This document shows positions 37,101 to 53,304 of a stretch of DNA of 64,000 bases, one piece after another. Below the pieces are notes generated by a model, which saw nothing but the letters and a program-made list of their open reading frames with translations, was not told the DNA's origin and did no database searches. Both the position numbers and the translations under genes were made by a program. This stretch comes from Microcebus murinus (taxonomy: Eukaryota; Chordata; Mammalia; Primates; Cheirogaleidae): the NCBI RefSeq assembly GCF_040939455.1, contig NC_134112.1:66419001-66483000 (forward strand), read 5' to 3'. Position 1 is the first letter of the stretch; every line of letters begins with the position of its first letter.

Positions 37101-38150
37101 ATCTGGCTGTCATCCAATGAAGAAGAAAACAATTTATAATTGATTGAATTATCTGGATAATTACTACAAACTGTTTTCATCTGAAATGTAGGATAATTGG
37201 AAGTGGTTCTATATGAGACATGCATTTCTAAACCATTATATTACAAGACATAATATGAGCCTTTCTCCTGTCATTCCATTATGGGCATTTGCCAGAGAAA
37301 CTATCTCCAAATATAGCTGAAAATTCCTTCAAAGATAAAAGAATGGATCATTTATAAATCATCTCACTGTACTAGCTTCTGAAATAAACTGGAATTGGAT
37401 GATAACAATGAGATTTTGAAGGTCAAAATGTCAAGGGAATAAATGAAGCGTATTTGGGGAGACTTTTCCTCTTAACACATGTGAAATTGTTAAAATACAA
37501 ATTAGTTCCTAATTAATCACCCAGAGCACCTATCGATAGGAATAAAAACTGCAACAAAATGGGAAAATTTAGTGCATAAATTTAGTCAATTGCATCCCAG
37601 ATTTTCTTGAACAGAAATAAAGTATCTCACTATCCTTAGGTATGCACATGTACACATACACACATTTTGCCAAAAGAACAATCATTTCTCTGACAAATGT
37701 TTATAAATTATTCCTAACACACAAGTAAAAAGAAAATCTCCACATTTTCAATGAATGTATTTAGGTCCTAAAAATCATTTCATAGACTACTCTTATCTTA
37801 GTGAAATTAGCACCCTACCTGTCTCTATGCCTTAGTCTGACACATGCAAAACGTGAATAAATGTGATGAAAACCTGATAATATAATGAAATCTCTGTGTA
37901 AATTCTGTCAATATTTATCAAGTATTTTATATTTTGTCTGCACAAAAAAAAAAAAATACTGAAACAGTGTGGGCAGTATTTTAGGTTATTACAAAAAGTA
38001 TGCAATCACAGAGCCTGAAGGTAACTTTCATTTTAGAAATAAAGTCACTAAAGGTGATGAGGGCTCCTCCTAACTCCTCAGTCTGTGTATTTTCACAGTA
38101 ACCTTACTGCTAATGTGCTGGTAATTTAACAGAGGGGCATCACCCAAATG
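34116..38150. other. Intronic stretch without recognised elements
   Basis: About 4 kb with no gene and no repeat family recognised by eye. An open frame of 102 codons at 36070-36378 and others near 36.7-37.0 kb on both strands have no domain and no coding-like composition. Confidence 0.4.
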
Positions 38151-38500
38151 GAGATCTACATTTTTTCTTTTTTGAGACAGAGTCTCACTTTGTTGCCCAG
38201 GCTAGAGTGAGTGCCGTGGTGTCAGCCTGGCTCACAGCAACCTCAATCTCTGGGGCTCAGCGATCCTACTGCCTCAGCCTCCCGAGTAGCTGGGACTACA
38301 GGCATGCGCCACCATGCCCGGCTAATTTTTTGTATATATATTTGTAGTTGGTCAATTAATTTATTTCTATTTTAGGTAGAGACGGGGTCTCGCTCAGGCT
38401 GGTTTTGAACTCCTGACCTTGAGCAATCCGCCCGCCTCGGCCTCCCAAAGTGCTAGGATTACAGGCGTGAGCCACCACGCCCAGCCGAGATCTACATTTT
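38151..38500 (-). mobile_element. Alu SINE, minus strand, intermediate subtype
   Basis: A dimeric Alu with a GAGATCTACATTTT target-site duplication at 38151-38164 and 38487-38500. The right-monomer insertion is present in a variant form (GTATATATATTTGTAGTTGG then TCAATTAATTTATTTC), and the tail is short and interrupted. It is more diverged than the two young copies and may show an earlier stage of the same subfamily lineage. Confidence 0.95.
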
Positions 38501-40439
38501 AATTATAACATAAGGCAAGTTTGCCATCACTCTGCTTCCCAATTTGGAAAACAAGATGATTATACTTCAATGTAAGATGGGTGAATGTTAAGGATAATGC
38601 ATAAATAAGTGTTTTTCCTCCAGGGAGGCCTGCATGTGGGACTATACAAATGATAAATAACAAGGTAATGATAAAAGGGAAGTTGAAACAGTAAACAAGG
38701 CAATCAAAATCCATTGGCTCTCAAAGAATACTGAGTAAAGTATTGTTATGTCATACTGTAAATTAGAGTTCTTCAACACATGGAGTGATGCTCATAGAAG
38801 AAAATAAGCATAAAGAGATAAGTTATGGCTTAACAATATCATTTGTTTTGCTAATCATGTGCAAAAATCAACTTCACATATAATGCTATTAATGAAGTAC
38901 TCAAGCAATAACTATAATTAAAAATACAAATTAGAACTCTTTCATAATGAAAAATGACAGTATCATAATAAGCAAGTAATTTATGACTATACAAAAATCA
39001 CTACCTCAACATGAAATACTCTTGGGGTTCAGATTTCATTCCCCACTGTTTAAAAGAAAATTCTAAAAGAGGAATTTCTATACTGCAAACTATCCTTTAT
39101 GAATTAGAGTTATTCTATAACTATTAATAGCTTCCAAAAATCTGATGTATAGCAATCAATTGTAATTATTTGGAATTACTGCAATCATTCTTTAAAGAAA
39201 ATTATCCCCATATAGAACAAGCCTCAAATTCTGAAAACAGTAGAAGAATAAAGATTAAAAGTTCAAGATTCCCTCAAAATCTGACCAAAACGTATTTTGA
39301 GACTTGAGAGAAGAAAGAATTGTGCTAAATTACTATTGGTTTCTCTAAGAGAACTTTACTACAAGGCCTACATTTTGATCTAAAGGAGTCATCTGAGCTT
39401 AGTTTCATGAGGAATGGAAATACATGATTTGTTTATGATCTACATTAATGTTCTCTGGGTTAAAATACATGGTTTTGACTGTGACAAGGAAACAAAATGA
39501 TATCAAGCCCCCCCCTTTAAAAAATCTACAGCTATTTCTATAATAAGAGAATCTTTAACACTTTGAGAATCTCAAACTATCAGAATCCAGTCTAAAGTCC
39601 CTCTAAAAGATAGTATCCATTAAAGAAAAGGGTATGAAAGACATACATTGTACTACACAAATTCTGCACAATAATGAAAAAAATTTTGTGATAAGCAGAA
39701 TTCTTTATAATGGCAACTACATAAGAAATCTTTGGGATTTGATAGAACATTAATAATCAATTTGAAAAAAATGAAATTTTAGTCCAATCTCCACATTTTG
39801 TGGGAAACTAAAACTCAGAGAGCAAAGTGATTTGGCTGAATCACCATAGCAAAATAGTTTTTTCTTATTTTATTCCTCTCACAACACTAAACTGCCTTAT
39901 AAATTTCATCTGAGTAAAATTTCACTATCAGAGGAAGAAAAACACTCAACAATAACAGCAAAAAAAGCAATGCACCCATACAGTTGAAGGAAACACCTTT
40001 CTAAAAAAAAAAAAAATACCAACATGAATGGTGCTTTTTAATAAACATTTGAGAAGTAGAACTTAGTACTTCAGACTGGGCTTTTGAGGCAAAATGATGG
40101 GATTTGAATCCATATCTGAAGTTAGATCAATTGATCTATTCCAGACAATTTATTTTCCTACTGATTAGTTTACCTTAATCTGATGACTAAAGTAACTCTC
40201 TACTTCATTTACTACTGTGTAGACATAAACATACATAGAAACAATGGCAGGTAATTAATTTGATAGCCTTTTAAAAGCACCATACTGACTAAAATCCACT
40301 GGTCCTAACTTGTTAATGGCACAGGACTAGAGTATTGAATATAAACTTGTGATCAATTAAAGAATACAAAGGATAAGATCAGATGAGTTTGTCCACATCC
40401 AGTTGTTAGACATCTTTTAAGAAAATCTTTCATGTTCAC
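38501..40439. other. Intronic AT-rich stretch
   Basis: No gene was recognised. About 39780-39860 has MIR-like wording ('gtgggaaactaaaactcag') too short to call. Confidence 0.4.
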
Positions 40440-40610
40440 AGAATAGTATAAGTTTAGAAAATGAAAGGATCTTACATTTAGATCATGCAACCCAATTCTA
40501 AATTTTAAAGATCGATAACCGGGGGCACAAGAAAGTGAAGTATTTTGTCCACAATAACAAAATCATCTATTAAACCTGGTCCATATTTCTTAATGCAAAG
40601 CAAAATTTCT
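40440..40610 (-). mobile_element. Ancient MIR-like SINE fragment
   Basis: 'catgcaacccaattctaaat', 'acaagaaagtgaagtattt', 'tgtccacaataacaaaatc' and 'taaacctggtccatattt' follow the old repeat with an AAACTGAGG/GAAGTGACTTGCCC core, heavily mutated. Confidence 0.4.
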
Positions 40611-41339
40611 TTCCCTGTATCACTCTCATTACAAGATTCGTATTTCAAGGATAGCATTCCTTAAACTATTCTAAATACTTACCAATTACCACTATCTACT
40701 TCCTGAAAGTTGACATATACATTCAAGTAATCAGATTTGAAAAACTGGAAAATAAATATTCCTTAAGGAAAAAGAGAACTTTTTGGGAATGTAATTTAGC
40801 ATAACACTACCTTTGGGATACGGAACTTTCGATTAGAACTGAAGAAAGTCTGAGTCTTACAAGGGAATATAAAGCCAGATAATGGGAGAGTGGAATTTAT
40901 ATTCTTTATACAAATGAACTTAGCTAGCAATTTGCCATAGAAGAAAAGGAAAAACTGGGTTTTTATGTAGCCATGGCAATTTTCTAATGTCACCAATTTT
41001 TAACTTAAGTATCAAAACGTTTCTCTTCTGCAGACTCTGTAGTCTTTGTAATACACATAATGAGGTACATAGAGAAGGCACACTTTGTTCTTAAGCTTTA
41101 ACATTGTGAAAACTCATCTAAAAAAATAGTGGATTTTATATATTTTTATTCACGTGTTTCCCCACTATACTCTGGTTGGTTTTTTATAAGCATTACAAAA
41201 GACCATAGAACATTCATGTTGCTCCTTTTACAGGACAGAACTAAGCATGCCCTCCTTTGTGCATTCACAGAGCACTGCCCACGGTTTTATTGTAAATCAA
41301 ATCTACTGTGCAGCATTCCCCTTAGCTATTTCCTACTTT
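40611..41339. other. Intronic AT-rich stretch
   Basis: No gene or confident repeat was recognised. Confidence 0.4.
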
Positions 41340-41450
41340 GATAATTAAGAAGTTCGTAAGCAGATACTGTATCTTATTGTCAACTTTCCAGTGTCTAAAA
41401 CAATGCCTGCTAAAAAGTAGGTGTTCAATCACTGTTTCATAAATGATAAA
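41340..41450 (+). mobile_element. L2 LINE 3'-end fragment
   Basis: Plus-strand L2 ending: 'atactgtatcttattgtc', 'tctaaaacaatgcctgc', 'agtaggtgttcaatcac'. Confidence 0.65.
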
Positions 41451-41634
41451 AAGCAGATGAGGCTAAAGAATGAAGACCTCTTCACTAAGAGCAGCTTTTT
41501 CCATAAAAGATTTCACTCACTCTCATATCTAGGGGAAAAAAAGGGATTTTTAGATTAAAGAAATCTGATTATGAGTGTCCACAAGTATTAAAATTGTAAT
41601 AAAATATAATTCTTAAAATTGTTTTCTTTTAATG

Positions 41635-41830
41635 GCCTAAACTGTGTTCTAATCCCAACCATCTTTTATTAGCTGTGTGATCTCAGGCAGATGGGTCTCA
41701 ATACTTTCCATTAAAAAATGGGGATTAAAGTACCTCATAAACCTCCCTCTCTCACAAGGTCATTGTTAACATGGAATGAATAATAAGGATAGACTTTGAA
41801 AACTAAAAAGCACTAAGGAGATATTATTAT
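41635..41830 (+). mobile_element. MIR SINE
   Basis: MIR order: 'gtgttctaatcccaacc', 'ttagctgtgtgatctcagg', 'ccattaaaaaatgggg', 'cctccctctctcacaagg'. Confidence 0.75.
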
Positions 41831-42359
41831 GACTGACTTACTAGCTTGCAAAGAAACCATGCCAAATAGCCTATTAGTGAAAGTATCATAATCATTTCCA
41901 CAGACATAAGAAAAAAAATCAATATTATAACAAGGAAAGGCTAAATTTCTATATTCTCTATTATGTTTCCCGTACTGACAATTTCTTCCTACAGACCAGG
42001 AAAAACAAAATTTTAATTGTTCACTACTATAAGAATTCTCCTTTTAAAAAGCTTCCAGAATGTTTCATCTTTAATATTTCTGATCCTATGGTTAACTTAC
42101 AGGAGGATATAGACATCTCCTTGCTCCACTAGAGAAAGCAGACCTAACTCATTAATTGGCAGAAGTTATGGTTTTCTCTGTTTTCGGCTGAGTGATTTAT
42201 GGAAACATATAGAAATGTATTTTGCACTTTGCACCCAGGCTTTTTCTTTAACTGGGCATAAAGAAGCAATGGATTCTTATTTTATTTTTATTCAGGGGAC
42301 CCTCTTACATGCTTCCATATAAGCTCTCATATGGAATTATAACCATCTGTTTACTTATG
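41831..42359. other. Intronic stretch
   Basis: No gene or confident repeat was recognised. Confidence 0.4.
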
Positions 42360-42487
42360 CTTGTCCCTCCAGACTGAAAGTTTATCAAAGGACTTAACCT
42401 TATCTAATTCATGTTTATATCTTCTAGCTTAATCCAATAACTGGCACATAGAAGGTGTTCAATAAATGTTGACTGAATAAATTAAAG
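42360..42487 (+). mobile_element. L2 LINE 3'-end fragment
   Basis: 'ccctccagactgaaagtt', 'ataactggcacatagaagg' and 'tgttcaataaatgttgac' match the plus-strand L2 3' terminus, followed by TGAATAAATTAA. Confidence 0.85.
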
Positions 42488-42721
42488 AATAAGCCACAGA
42501 TATAACAGTAACTTGACTTTTTCTTTTCAAGTTTAATGTCCCTTTGTATTATCCTCAAAACTAATCTTTGGATTTTAGTAACAAAGTAACACAAATTCTG
42601 TGTAAGTAAATGGACATATGAAAGTTAAAGCAGCTAAACTTATTGAAGGTAGGAAATTAAACAGATTGAATTGCTTGAATTATATGTAAAAAGATGCATA
42701 TACAATTTTATTAATCAATAA

Positions 42722-43055
42722 AATTCATTTATTGGTTCATTTAAAACATTTCTTGAGTATCTACTACATTCTGATTACTATGCCCAAGAACTGGGAATGA
42801 GAAATCAGACAAGCATCGTGCTTTCTGATGGTCAGTGCTTGGTTAAGGAACAAATAGAGTAAATGCTCTGATCGTGGTGTGCACTAGGGGCCATGGGACC
42901 ACTGTGGAGTGTCGAGAGGCAGCTAAGTACATCTGGAGGGAGGAGTTATATGAAAGACTACCCAGGAGGCAGACACTTGAACTAAGGTTTGAAGAAGCAG
43001 TAAAAGTTAATTTTTAAAAAAGAAAGAGGCATTCCAGTCAGCAAACAGGGTGAGG
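42722..43055 (-). mobile_element. L2 LINE fragment
   Basis: Reverse L2 text: 'attcatttattggttcatt', 'gagtatctactacattctg', 'ctatgcccaagaactggg', then 'aggcattccagtcagcaaac'. It lies head-to-head with the L2 copy ending at 42487. Confidence 0.7.
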
Positions 43056-44549
43056 CACCTATACCTCTACCAGTAGAGAGAAAGGTGCATGCAAGAAAAT
43101 GGCAGAAAATGAGGATAAACAGAGAAAAAAAGAGATCCCGGATTATGGAAGGGTCTGTGGGCTAAGAAGGATTTATCAGGCATCTTCACTGAAAAAAAAA
43201 AAAAAAAATCACTGTGCTATAGTCTTTCCTCCAGGGGTTTAGAATCTACTTAAAACAGATTTGAAATAATAGCAGAAACATTGAATAAAAAACCCCAAAC
43301 TTTAGTTCAGCATACAGATAAATGAAAAAATAGCAAAGACACTTGAATTCAAGATAACTTATCTGAACCTCATGATTCAGTGTTCAGATAAAATCCCATC
43401 TCTGAAAATAAAGGGTAAGAGGCATAAAGGTATGACTTTGAACTGTAAATGATTTACAATTTTGAAAAAGTCTCTCTGTAGAGACTATCTCCCCAAATAT
43501 ATTTACCATATCTCTGTTAGTGAAAATCCCACCTTATCTTAGACTCAGTCAACAGTGTCATTATCAATGTCAATATTGTGCAGCAATGAAATGGAGGACA
43601 ATATTGACAGACCAGAACATTATTGCTGGTAGGCAAGAGACCCCAGAATGCAGGGTCTAGCTGCTCTCCAGCTCTCCCATGCATTTGAAGGGAAAAGCTC
43701 ACCAGCAGTCCAATTGCATGATATATACTCCTAAAAGGAGCATGGTATTTTAAAATAGCACGTATCAAAATTGCAACTTTGTTTTAGAATTGCTTATTTT
43801 TCTGTGATAAAGACATCAGCATTCACTTAAAAGAAAAATATCTAAGTGTCTGGTTTGATGATACAAAGTTTTTTTTTTTTCCAGTAAGCAATGGAATGTA
43901 AATTATCAAGAAAAAATAAATCTGAACTTAAGTTATTATAATATACAGACATATCTACAGCAAACTAGATTTAATGTCTTCCAAAGACTGCAAAATTCAA
44001 GTCACTTTATGCAAAGGAGACTAAGGAAGTAAGTATGAATGAAAATGGGAAACCAAGCTAAATATCACTACTTCTTGTTTACTTAACAATCATTGTATAA
44101 TTTTGTCTCCAAATGGTGTCGCCTGGGGATCTGAGGAAGCACAGTCTAACTCATGTGGTTGTAACAGGACATTATTTATTTATAACCTATTTAATTTTGC
44201 CTCTGTAAGAAAAAAAATCATCATTGAAAACTTGATTTCCTTTTTCCCCCATAACTGTCAAAGAGAATGAAAAATATAATGAACAAAATTAAAAGGAGTA
44301 AACAAGATTTAAAGCGACAGAAAAATTGTGGAAATATGTTCGTTATATTTAATGAAACTTTAGCCTTTTAAAGATGAAATTCCAGCCTGTCCAATGTCTA
44401 AACCAAGAATAATCAAGGACAATCATGACAAGGATAAGGTCATGAAACCATATTAAAGTAACTGTGAACCTTAGGAATACTATTTATGCATGAAACAATT
44501 ATAATTAGTTAATGGATATTAATTAGGGTATTTTTCCTTTGTGCTAATT
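43056..44549. other. Intronic stretch before the LRRN3 coding exon
   Basis: No gene or confident repeat was seen; poly(A) at about 43191-43208 and poly(T) at about 43869. Confidence 0.4.
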
Positions 44550-44591
44550 GTTTTTCTCTTTTCTCTTTCTTATTTGATTTATTATATTTAG
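44550..44591 (+). promoter_or_regulatory. LRRN3: Predicted splice acceptor of LRRN3 coding exon
   Basis: A pyrimidine-rich tract (TTTTTCTCTTTTCTCTTTCT) precedes TATATTTAG at 44583-44591. This would make 44592 the first exon base. The pyrimidine tract is strong and the AG is the first one downstream of it. Exon use is not shown by sequence alone. Confidence 0.6.
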
Positions 44592-47076
<2,485 letters not shown>

Positions 47077-47600
47077 AAACAACCAACTAAATCTACTTCA
47101 AAGAAAAGCTCAAGACTGCAGTTGTGCTTAAAAAAAAAAAGGCAGAGAAACATTACTTTCTCAAAAAGAAGTTTAAGCTTCACCAATGCTGCTTCTGACA
47201 AATGGAAATATGTGCAAGTTCAGCATTTTAATTAACTGGCTTCAAGGAGTACTGTGGCAACCAAATAAAATAACTCCATTTTCTAGAACCTTCATGTAAC
47301 TTTTATGTCTGGACTACAGTTAACGTGGACAAAAACATTTCTGTATTTTTTTTAAGTCTATAAGAGTAGTTGAACTGAGCAATACCTCCTCCTGTGTTGT
47401 ATTACACATATTAGCCACGAGTTTTTGCAGTGACCAGATAAACTTGAATTGACACGTGGTGTAATAAAATGGTCAAATTCTGTAGAGTAGACACAGTGAG
47501 TATGTGGACCTCTTTTATAAGGAAAAATACATTTTGGATTAAAATCAATTGCTTTTGTCTTGTTTTTGTTTCTAAATAAAGAATAATTTCTGGGAAATAT
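47077..47600 (+). other. LRRN3: LRRN3 3' UTR with poly(A) signals
   Basis: Three AATAAA hexamers follow the stop: 47264-47269, 47463-47468 and 47575-47580. The last is preceded by a T-rich stretch and is the likeliest main signal, putting cleavage near 47595-47605. Use of earlier sites would shorten the UTR. The end is a prediction. Confidence 0.6.
47575..47580 (+). terminator. LRRN3: Probable main poly(A) signal of LRRN3
   Basis: Canonical AATAAA about 500 bases after the stop codon, following TTGTTTTTGTTTCT. Confidence 0.55.
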
Positions 47601-50600
47601 CATCTGACCAGGTATCATTTAAATGACAAAGTTTTAAAAAGTGTTTTTCTATAATGGCATTTGGAATGCTAAGAGTAAGACAGTTTTATTAGGTATGTAA
47701 CTACATGTTTATAATACACAAAATGGATTTTCAAATGCATTTTATCAATATTAAAAGACAATAATAATACTGTATTTAACCCTTTAACTATTGACAGAAA
47801 CAAATCCCCTAGAAAATTATGTATTCGCTTAAAGATTTTCTTTTCTCAACAAGCAGCTTTTAGAGTGGATTTAATTATTAGGTTCAGAGAACATAAATCC
47901 AGTATCTTAGCAACTGGAAGTCTTACTTCAATAATTAGTGGTAGCTAAGCTTTAGGCTATTTGCTTTGCAGAAAAATATTGCCATATTTCAGTAGGACTT
48001 ATGATCTAGGTATAATGTTAAACCTCTCTGTGATAAACACTTATGAGCTTCACTGAAATAATAAGCAAACAACTTAATAATTTACTATGTTGCAAACATG
48101 GCAAGGAAATATGACCCATCTTAAGACTAGGATTTTAGAATTTCACTATAAAATATGTAACATTTATAGAAGTTTATCAGGTTCAAGTTTCTGAAATTCT
48201 CCCTTTTATTAAGTTAACCTCAGTATAAAAATAACGTCATTCAGATAATTTTAGAGTTCAATAAAAATTAAAGAGGAAAGTTTTATTAACTAAAAAAAGA
48301 GCTTCTGAAAATAATTTAAAGTAAAAAAAAAATTAAGTGCAGTCCTCTATGACTACATTTAAGGCACCTGAATACTGCAGTTTAAAAGATTGTGAATCAT
48401 TGAATTGAAGTGACAAGAACATTATTAGCTGTTTAAAAGTCTTATGTAGAAAATGTAAGGTTTCACTTGGAAAAAACTAAAATTTTTTTGTGGATTTTAG
48501 TCATTTTTATAAACAAAACTCCATAATCCTGCAAAAATAAATGTATTTTTATACAAAAGAAACATCTTGGAACAATTTTAAAAAACCTAGGATAATAAGC
48601 CATAGTTTTGCTAGGCAATCACTTATCTCTTCAAAGCTACAGGTTTCCATGTTAATTGTCATTGTGCCTGTTGATAAGTGTTTAACTTTTCTACAGTAGC
48701 TTGTTGCATATTATCAACATGTCACTGGCCTACAAATATTTCTAGCACTGTAGTCATATGAATTTATTTAATGTTACACATTTCTTTTTTGATACCATTG
48801 ACAATTTGTAATTAAATCCTGTTTTTGACAATGTGTAAGGTAATTGTTATGAACTCCTTAAAATGAAAGGACAAACTGTGTTAATTTTAACACAACCAAA
48901 ATATATAACTTGCTAATTCAATGTGTTTCCCAAACACAAATTTTACAACCTGATGAATCACTATCACACAGAGGCTGACATTAGAATTTATCAGCCAGAC
49001 ATGCTCATACATCATGAGAGGTTTCAGCACCACGGACAGAGCTTTTTAGAGCTCAGCTATTTGTCAAAAATATAGGAGCTGAAATATGACCTATTAGGAT
49101 GCAGGCATCTTGTAGGTCAGCAAGAACTTGAGCAAGTATCTTGCATGTTTCTATTAAACCTATCTGCATGAAAAACCATCATAAACATACTATAAAACTG
49201 AGAATCTATTTCAAGCTACATATTCCTTTTAAATTTATGAAATAAGTACTCTGAATAGACGTCTAGTACTGAGCAATGAAATAAAGTATTTTTGCTATAG
49301 CTAAATAAATATAGATGCTTAAAGAAAATCAAGATCCTATTTGATTAAATTTTAATTCAAATTGATGGCAAAAGAGAAAAGACATTTGCTTCAATAATGG
49401 GAACAGTATTTCATATTCCCTATGTTACCTCCTGAATCTCACATAAAATTAACTATGCATTGGTCACAATACTCAAACTGTATAGCTTAGAATTCTGTGA
49501 TACCTTATGGATCCACCTGGTGCAATAAATGAATTTACCTGTAACACATAAAACCATAAAGTTTATTCCTTTATGAATACCGACTAATCTGCTCACCTTG
49601 TATGGAAGAAACCACCTTTTCACAAAAATGATTTTAGAGGAATTACATATTTTATAATTCATACTACAAAATAAAATTCAAATTTTAGGAAAATAAGCAT
49701 ACCCAATTGAATAAAAAAATATATAAAAACAGTGTGGAATAAAACTTCTAATTGTCAGTAAAGCCGAGCAGCAACATGTTGTCAGTCACATGCTAACTAT
49801 TTTGCCTAAAAAGAAATGAAATAGATTTAAGGCACATGCATCGGTCTTTTTATACTTATTTCAGTGCTTAAGTTTTTGTTATAACTAGACAAAAAGTTTT
49901 TAAGCAAAACTACATATGAACAAGCATAAGTTGAAAAAGATAATTCCTTAGTTTTTTCATTTGTTTATATTCAAGAAATTTGTATTGGAAGGCTGTTTGT
50001 CACTGGAAACACAGGTGAACAAATTACCCACCATCTATAGATGAATATTCTACTGGATTATATTCTGCTTTATTTTCTTTATCAATGTTTTCACAAATAA
50101 GTGTGTTTCTTACAAAGTTCCAGCTTTCATCCATATTTTCACAGAATATCACAGAAATTACTCAAAAAAAATCACAAGATTTTTTTTTTCATGGCTACAA
50201 TGTTTTACTTAACACAATATGTTGACATAAGAAATTGATTCAAATTTATTATTGATCTTATTATGTGTATCTATAGAAGCTAGCCTAATACTATCCTTAG
50301 ACTAGTTAAATTGAAGACATATCTATTTACCATAAATTATTTCTAGGCATAAAGATGTGAATAACTGTTAGGTTTCCTCCCCTGTTTTAAACTCAGAGAA
50401 GTTGGTCACCCAAGAAAATGGGAAGTGAAATTCAAAAAGGTAACCTAACAGCGATGAAACATTTATACATTCTACCAGAAGCAGCACATTACTTTAACCA
50501 CACTAACTCTCACAAGATCTAATAACTATGAATAAAAACCTTAAAATTACATAGATTGGATTTTTAGATAAAAAAATCAAAAGTTATATGTCAGAAATTA

Positions 50601-52430
50601 GTAAGGCAAACAAAAACAACTAAAAGTTTAAAAATTTGCTAAAGAAAGGAAAAATTCCACTAAAATATTCCTGCAGCTATCACAAATATCAGGAAATAAT
50701 TCTAATTGTATATGTCACAATTAGATGGAAAATAATGAATAGTAATTGTGGTTACCTTTTCTTTAATCCAATCTTATTTTATTTTCAAATTTCCGAAGAC
50801 AAATTATAACAAATTAGCATAAGTTTTTGTGAAGGATATGGTTACCACTGATATGTGGTAACTATATCAAGGACCCCAAATTGCCATTTTTTGGAAAATT
50901 AAACAGAAAAGACTACAATGATCTTTTCTTTCAGGTGGTACTTTTTCACCCCTGGTTATACAGCCTCTACCTTCTATAATATCATTTTGCCCTAATGCAT
51001 TGCTAACTAGGTCGTTGCTGGGGAGAACTGTAGCATTGTAGTGAAATGAATAGCCAAGCCTAGAATCAAAATGCTACAATCAGTATGATGGAGTTCGGGA
51101 AAAAGAAAGAAATTGACTCCAGCTTCAACACAGTAGTGGCTGCTTTGATGTGTTCATTTGAAAAGTGAGAACTTTACTGTTAAGAGTGACCACAGTCTAG
51201 CTTTATCTTACATCTATGAAACAAGGAGAAAATAAAAATGATATTTTTACACAGGAACGAAGCACAAATTCAGATTTAACACTTATAAACCACACATCCA
51301 ATCTTAAAAAAAATATTAGGAGAGAAATTATAAAGGAGAATATTCCAGCAAAATAGAAATTATTTCTAAAATCTGGCCTAAAGATTTAATTTTATATATA
51401 TATACATATATATATACACACACACACACTATACACGCACACACAAAAGTGCTCATGAATTGAGTAATAAGCATTCAGTATTCCCAGGTGAGACAATACC
51501 ATAGGAAATAGAATGTGATTCCTTTTCATTTGCACTGAAAATAAAGAAGCCCAAAGAGATATAAATTTACCTATTCTAGGTCACTTGATGTATACCTCAG
51601 AAGGCTCTTAACTCATCTCTGAAATAAGCCACATAGTGTATACCAAGAGATTAAATGCCTCACAGATACATCAATAGGACTGTCTTTTAAGAGCAAACTG
51701 AGGTCTTTGAGTAAGTAATACATTCAGAGAAAATATCATATATGATTTCAAAATGATTGGGAAGTGGCCCACAGTAACAAAGCATAGCAAAAAGAATTAT
51801 GGTTGACCTTAGTACGCTTTTTAGAAGAATAACCTCACAGTACTTTGTTTGTTTATATTTATCTTTTCTAACTCTTATATATCTTTAAGAAACTAATGGC
51901 ATTTTGCCACCACTGTAAGAAAAATCTAGCTTCTCATTAAAACATATGGTTCAGTGTCTGTATTTATTGATTCAAAATCCAATTGCGATACCCCTTTATA
52001 ATGTTTACCAGCCTCTGGAACAAAAATGGAGTAAGCTTGGGACATAAATTGACCCTCCTAATCCTCGCATTGAGAGAATCAGAGTGTAATAAAATAACCT
52101 CCCTGTCATTTGTGGTTCCCAACTCAAGGCTGGTAAAGACAGAAATGGTTCTTAAAGCATCAGAGCTGCCATTATTAAAGCAATATAGCTAAACACACCA
52201 AAACAGTTCCTCAAAAGAGTACTACATAAAAATTGAAATTCGTTATCAGAACTGGGAGTAAGGTGAGATACTGCTAGAAAACATTCCTTTAATAATGGTT
52301 GCAGGGAAGAGTCACGTATTCAATAAAGTACAAGAAATCATGTCTCCAAAATAACTTTAAGGTCCTAAGCTTCCCATCCCTGTTTGCTAGTCAGTTAATC
52401 AATAAATCAACATTCTAGTATATAATTTTC
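47601..52430. other. 3' flank without recognised gene
   Basis: Almost 5 kb with no gene and few repeats recognised by eye. AT-rich unique-looking sequence, with a (TA)n/(CA)n microsatellite listed separately. It could include a longer alternative LRRN3 3' UTR. The rest is unexplained. Confidence 0.4.
51392..51445. repeat. (TA)n-(CA)n compound microsatellite
   Basis: A TATATATATATACATATATA run passes into CACACACACAC with an interruption, then CGCACACACA. Confidence 0.9.
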
Positions 52431-52724
52431 TTTTTTTTTTTTTTAGACAGAGTCTCACTGTGTTGCCTGGGTGAGTGCCGTGGCGTCAGCCTAGCTCACA
52501 GCAACCACAAACTCCTGGGTTCAAGCAATCCTCCTGCCTCAGCCTCCCGAGTAGCTGGGACTACAGGTGCAAACCACCACATCCAACTACTTTCTTTCTA
52601 TTTTTAGTAGAGATGGAGTCTCGCTCTTGGCTTAGGCTGGTTTCAAACTCCTGACCTTGAGCAGTCCTCCCACTTCAGCCTCCCAGAGTGCTAAGATTAT
52701 AGGCATGAGCCACAGCGCTCGGCC
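52431..52724 (-). mobile_element. Alu SINE, minus strand, older copy
   Basis: A dimeric Alu with a T-rich tail start and a CGCTCGGCC head at its right end. It lacks the CAGTTGGCC insertion (ACTACTTTCTTTCTATTTTT instead) and has a small deletion in the left monomer after GTTGCC. Target-site duplication could not be assigned with certainty. Confidence 0.93.
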
Positions 52725-53304
52725 CAGTTTTCATATTAAACCATTTATATTATCATGGTTATAAAAAGTATATGTATATACAAAATGCATGCATTTATAT
52801 AATTATGTGATACTAACAAGCCAATTCAAACTCATGAGAGTAAAAAAATTTCTTCAAACCATGGATATGATGTAGAAAAAGTGTACAAATGGTGAGAAAC
52901 AAAATATTTCTACTAATGTCCTTATTCATACAAATCAGTAGGAATTAAATGCCTGCAGTGAAAAAAATGAATCACATCAAAAATAACCCGTTGAAGCTAA
53001 GGCAAATTAAGTTTTCCCTCCAGCAGATTTTGTGTCACTACAGGATCAGTCCTAAAGTGACAGTGCAATGCTTTAGATATTTTCGTGCCACACAAAGTGC
53101 ATAGCAATCGATCATTATTAGCCTATTATATTTGAATAAATATGCATTCATATTTACTTGAGTAGCAAAATAAAAACTAGAAAAAAGAGAAAAAACGAAG
53201 TAAGGAGAAAACAGTTACTAAATTTTGAGTATGTGCCATGCTAACAATTTGCTATGGTCTTAGGAAATTTACTCCAAATCTATAGGAGAAGGAACATGGG
53301 AAAA
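52725..53304. other. AT-rich 3' flank
   Basis: No gene or repeat family was recognised. Confidence 0.4.
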
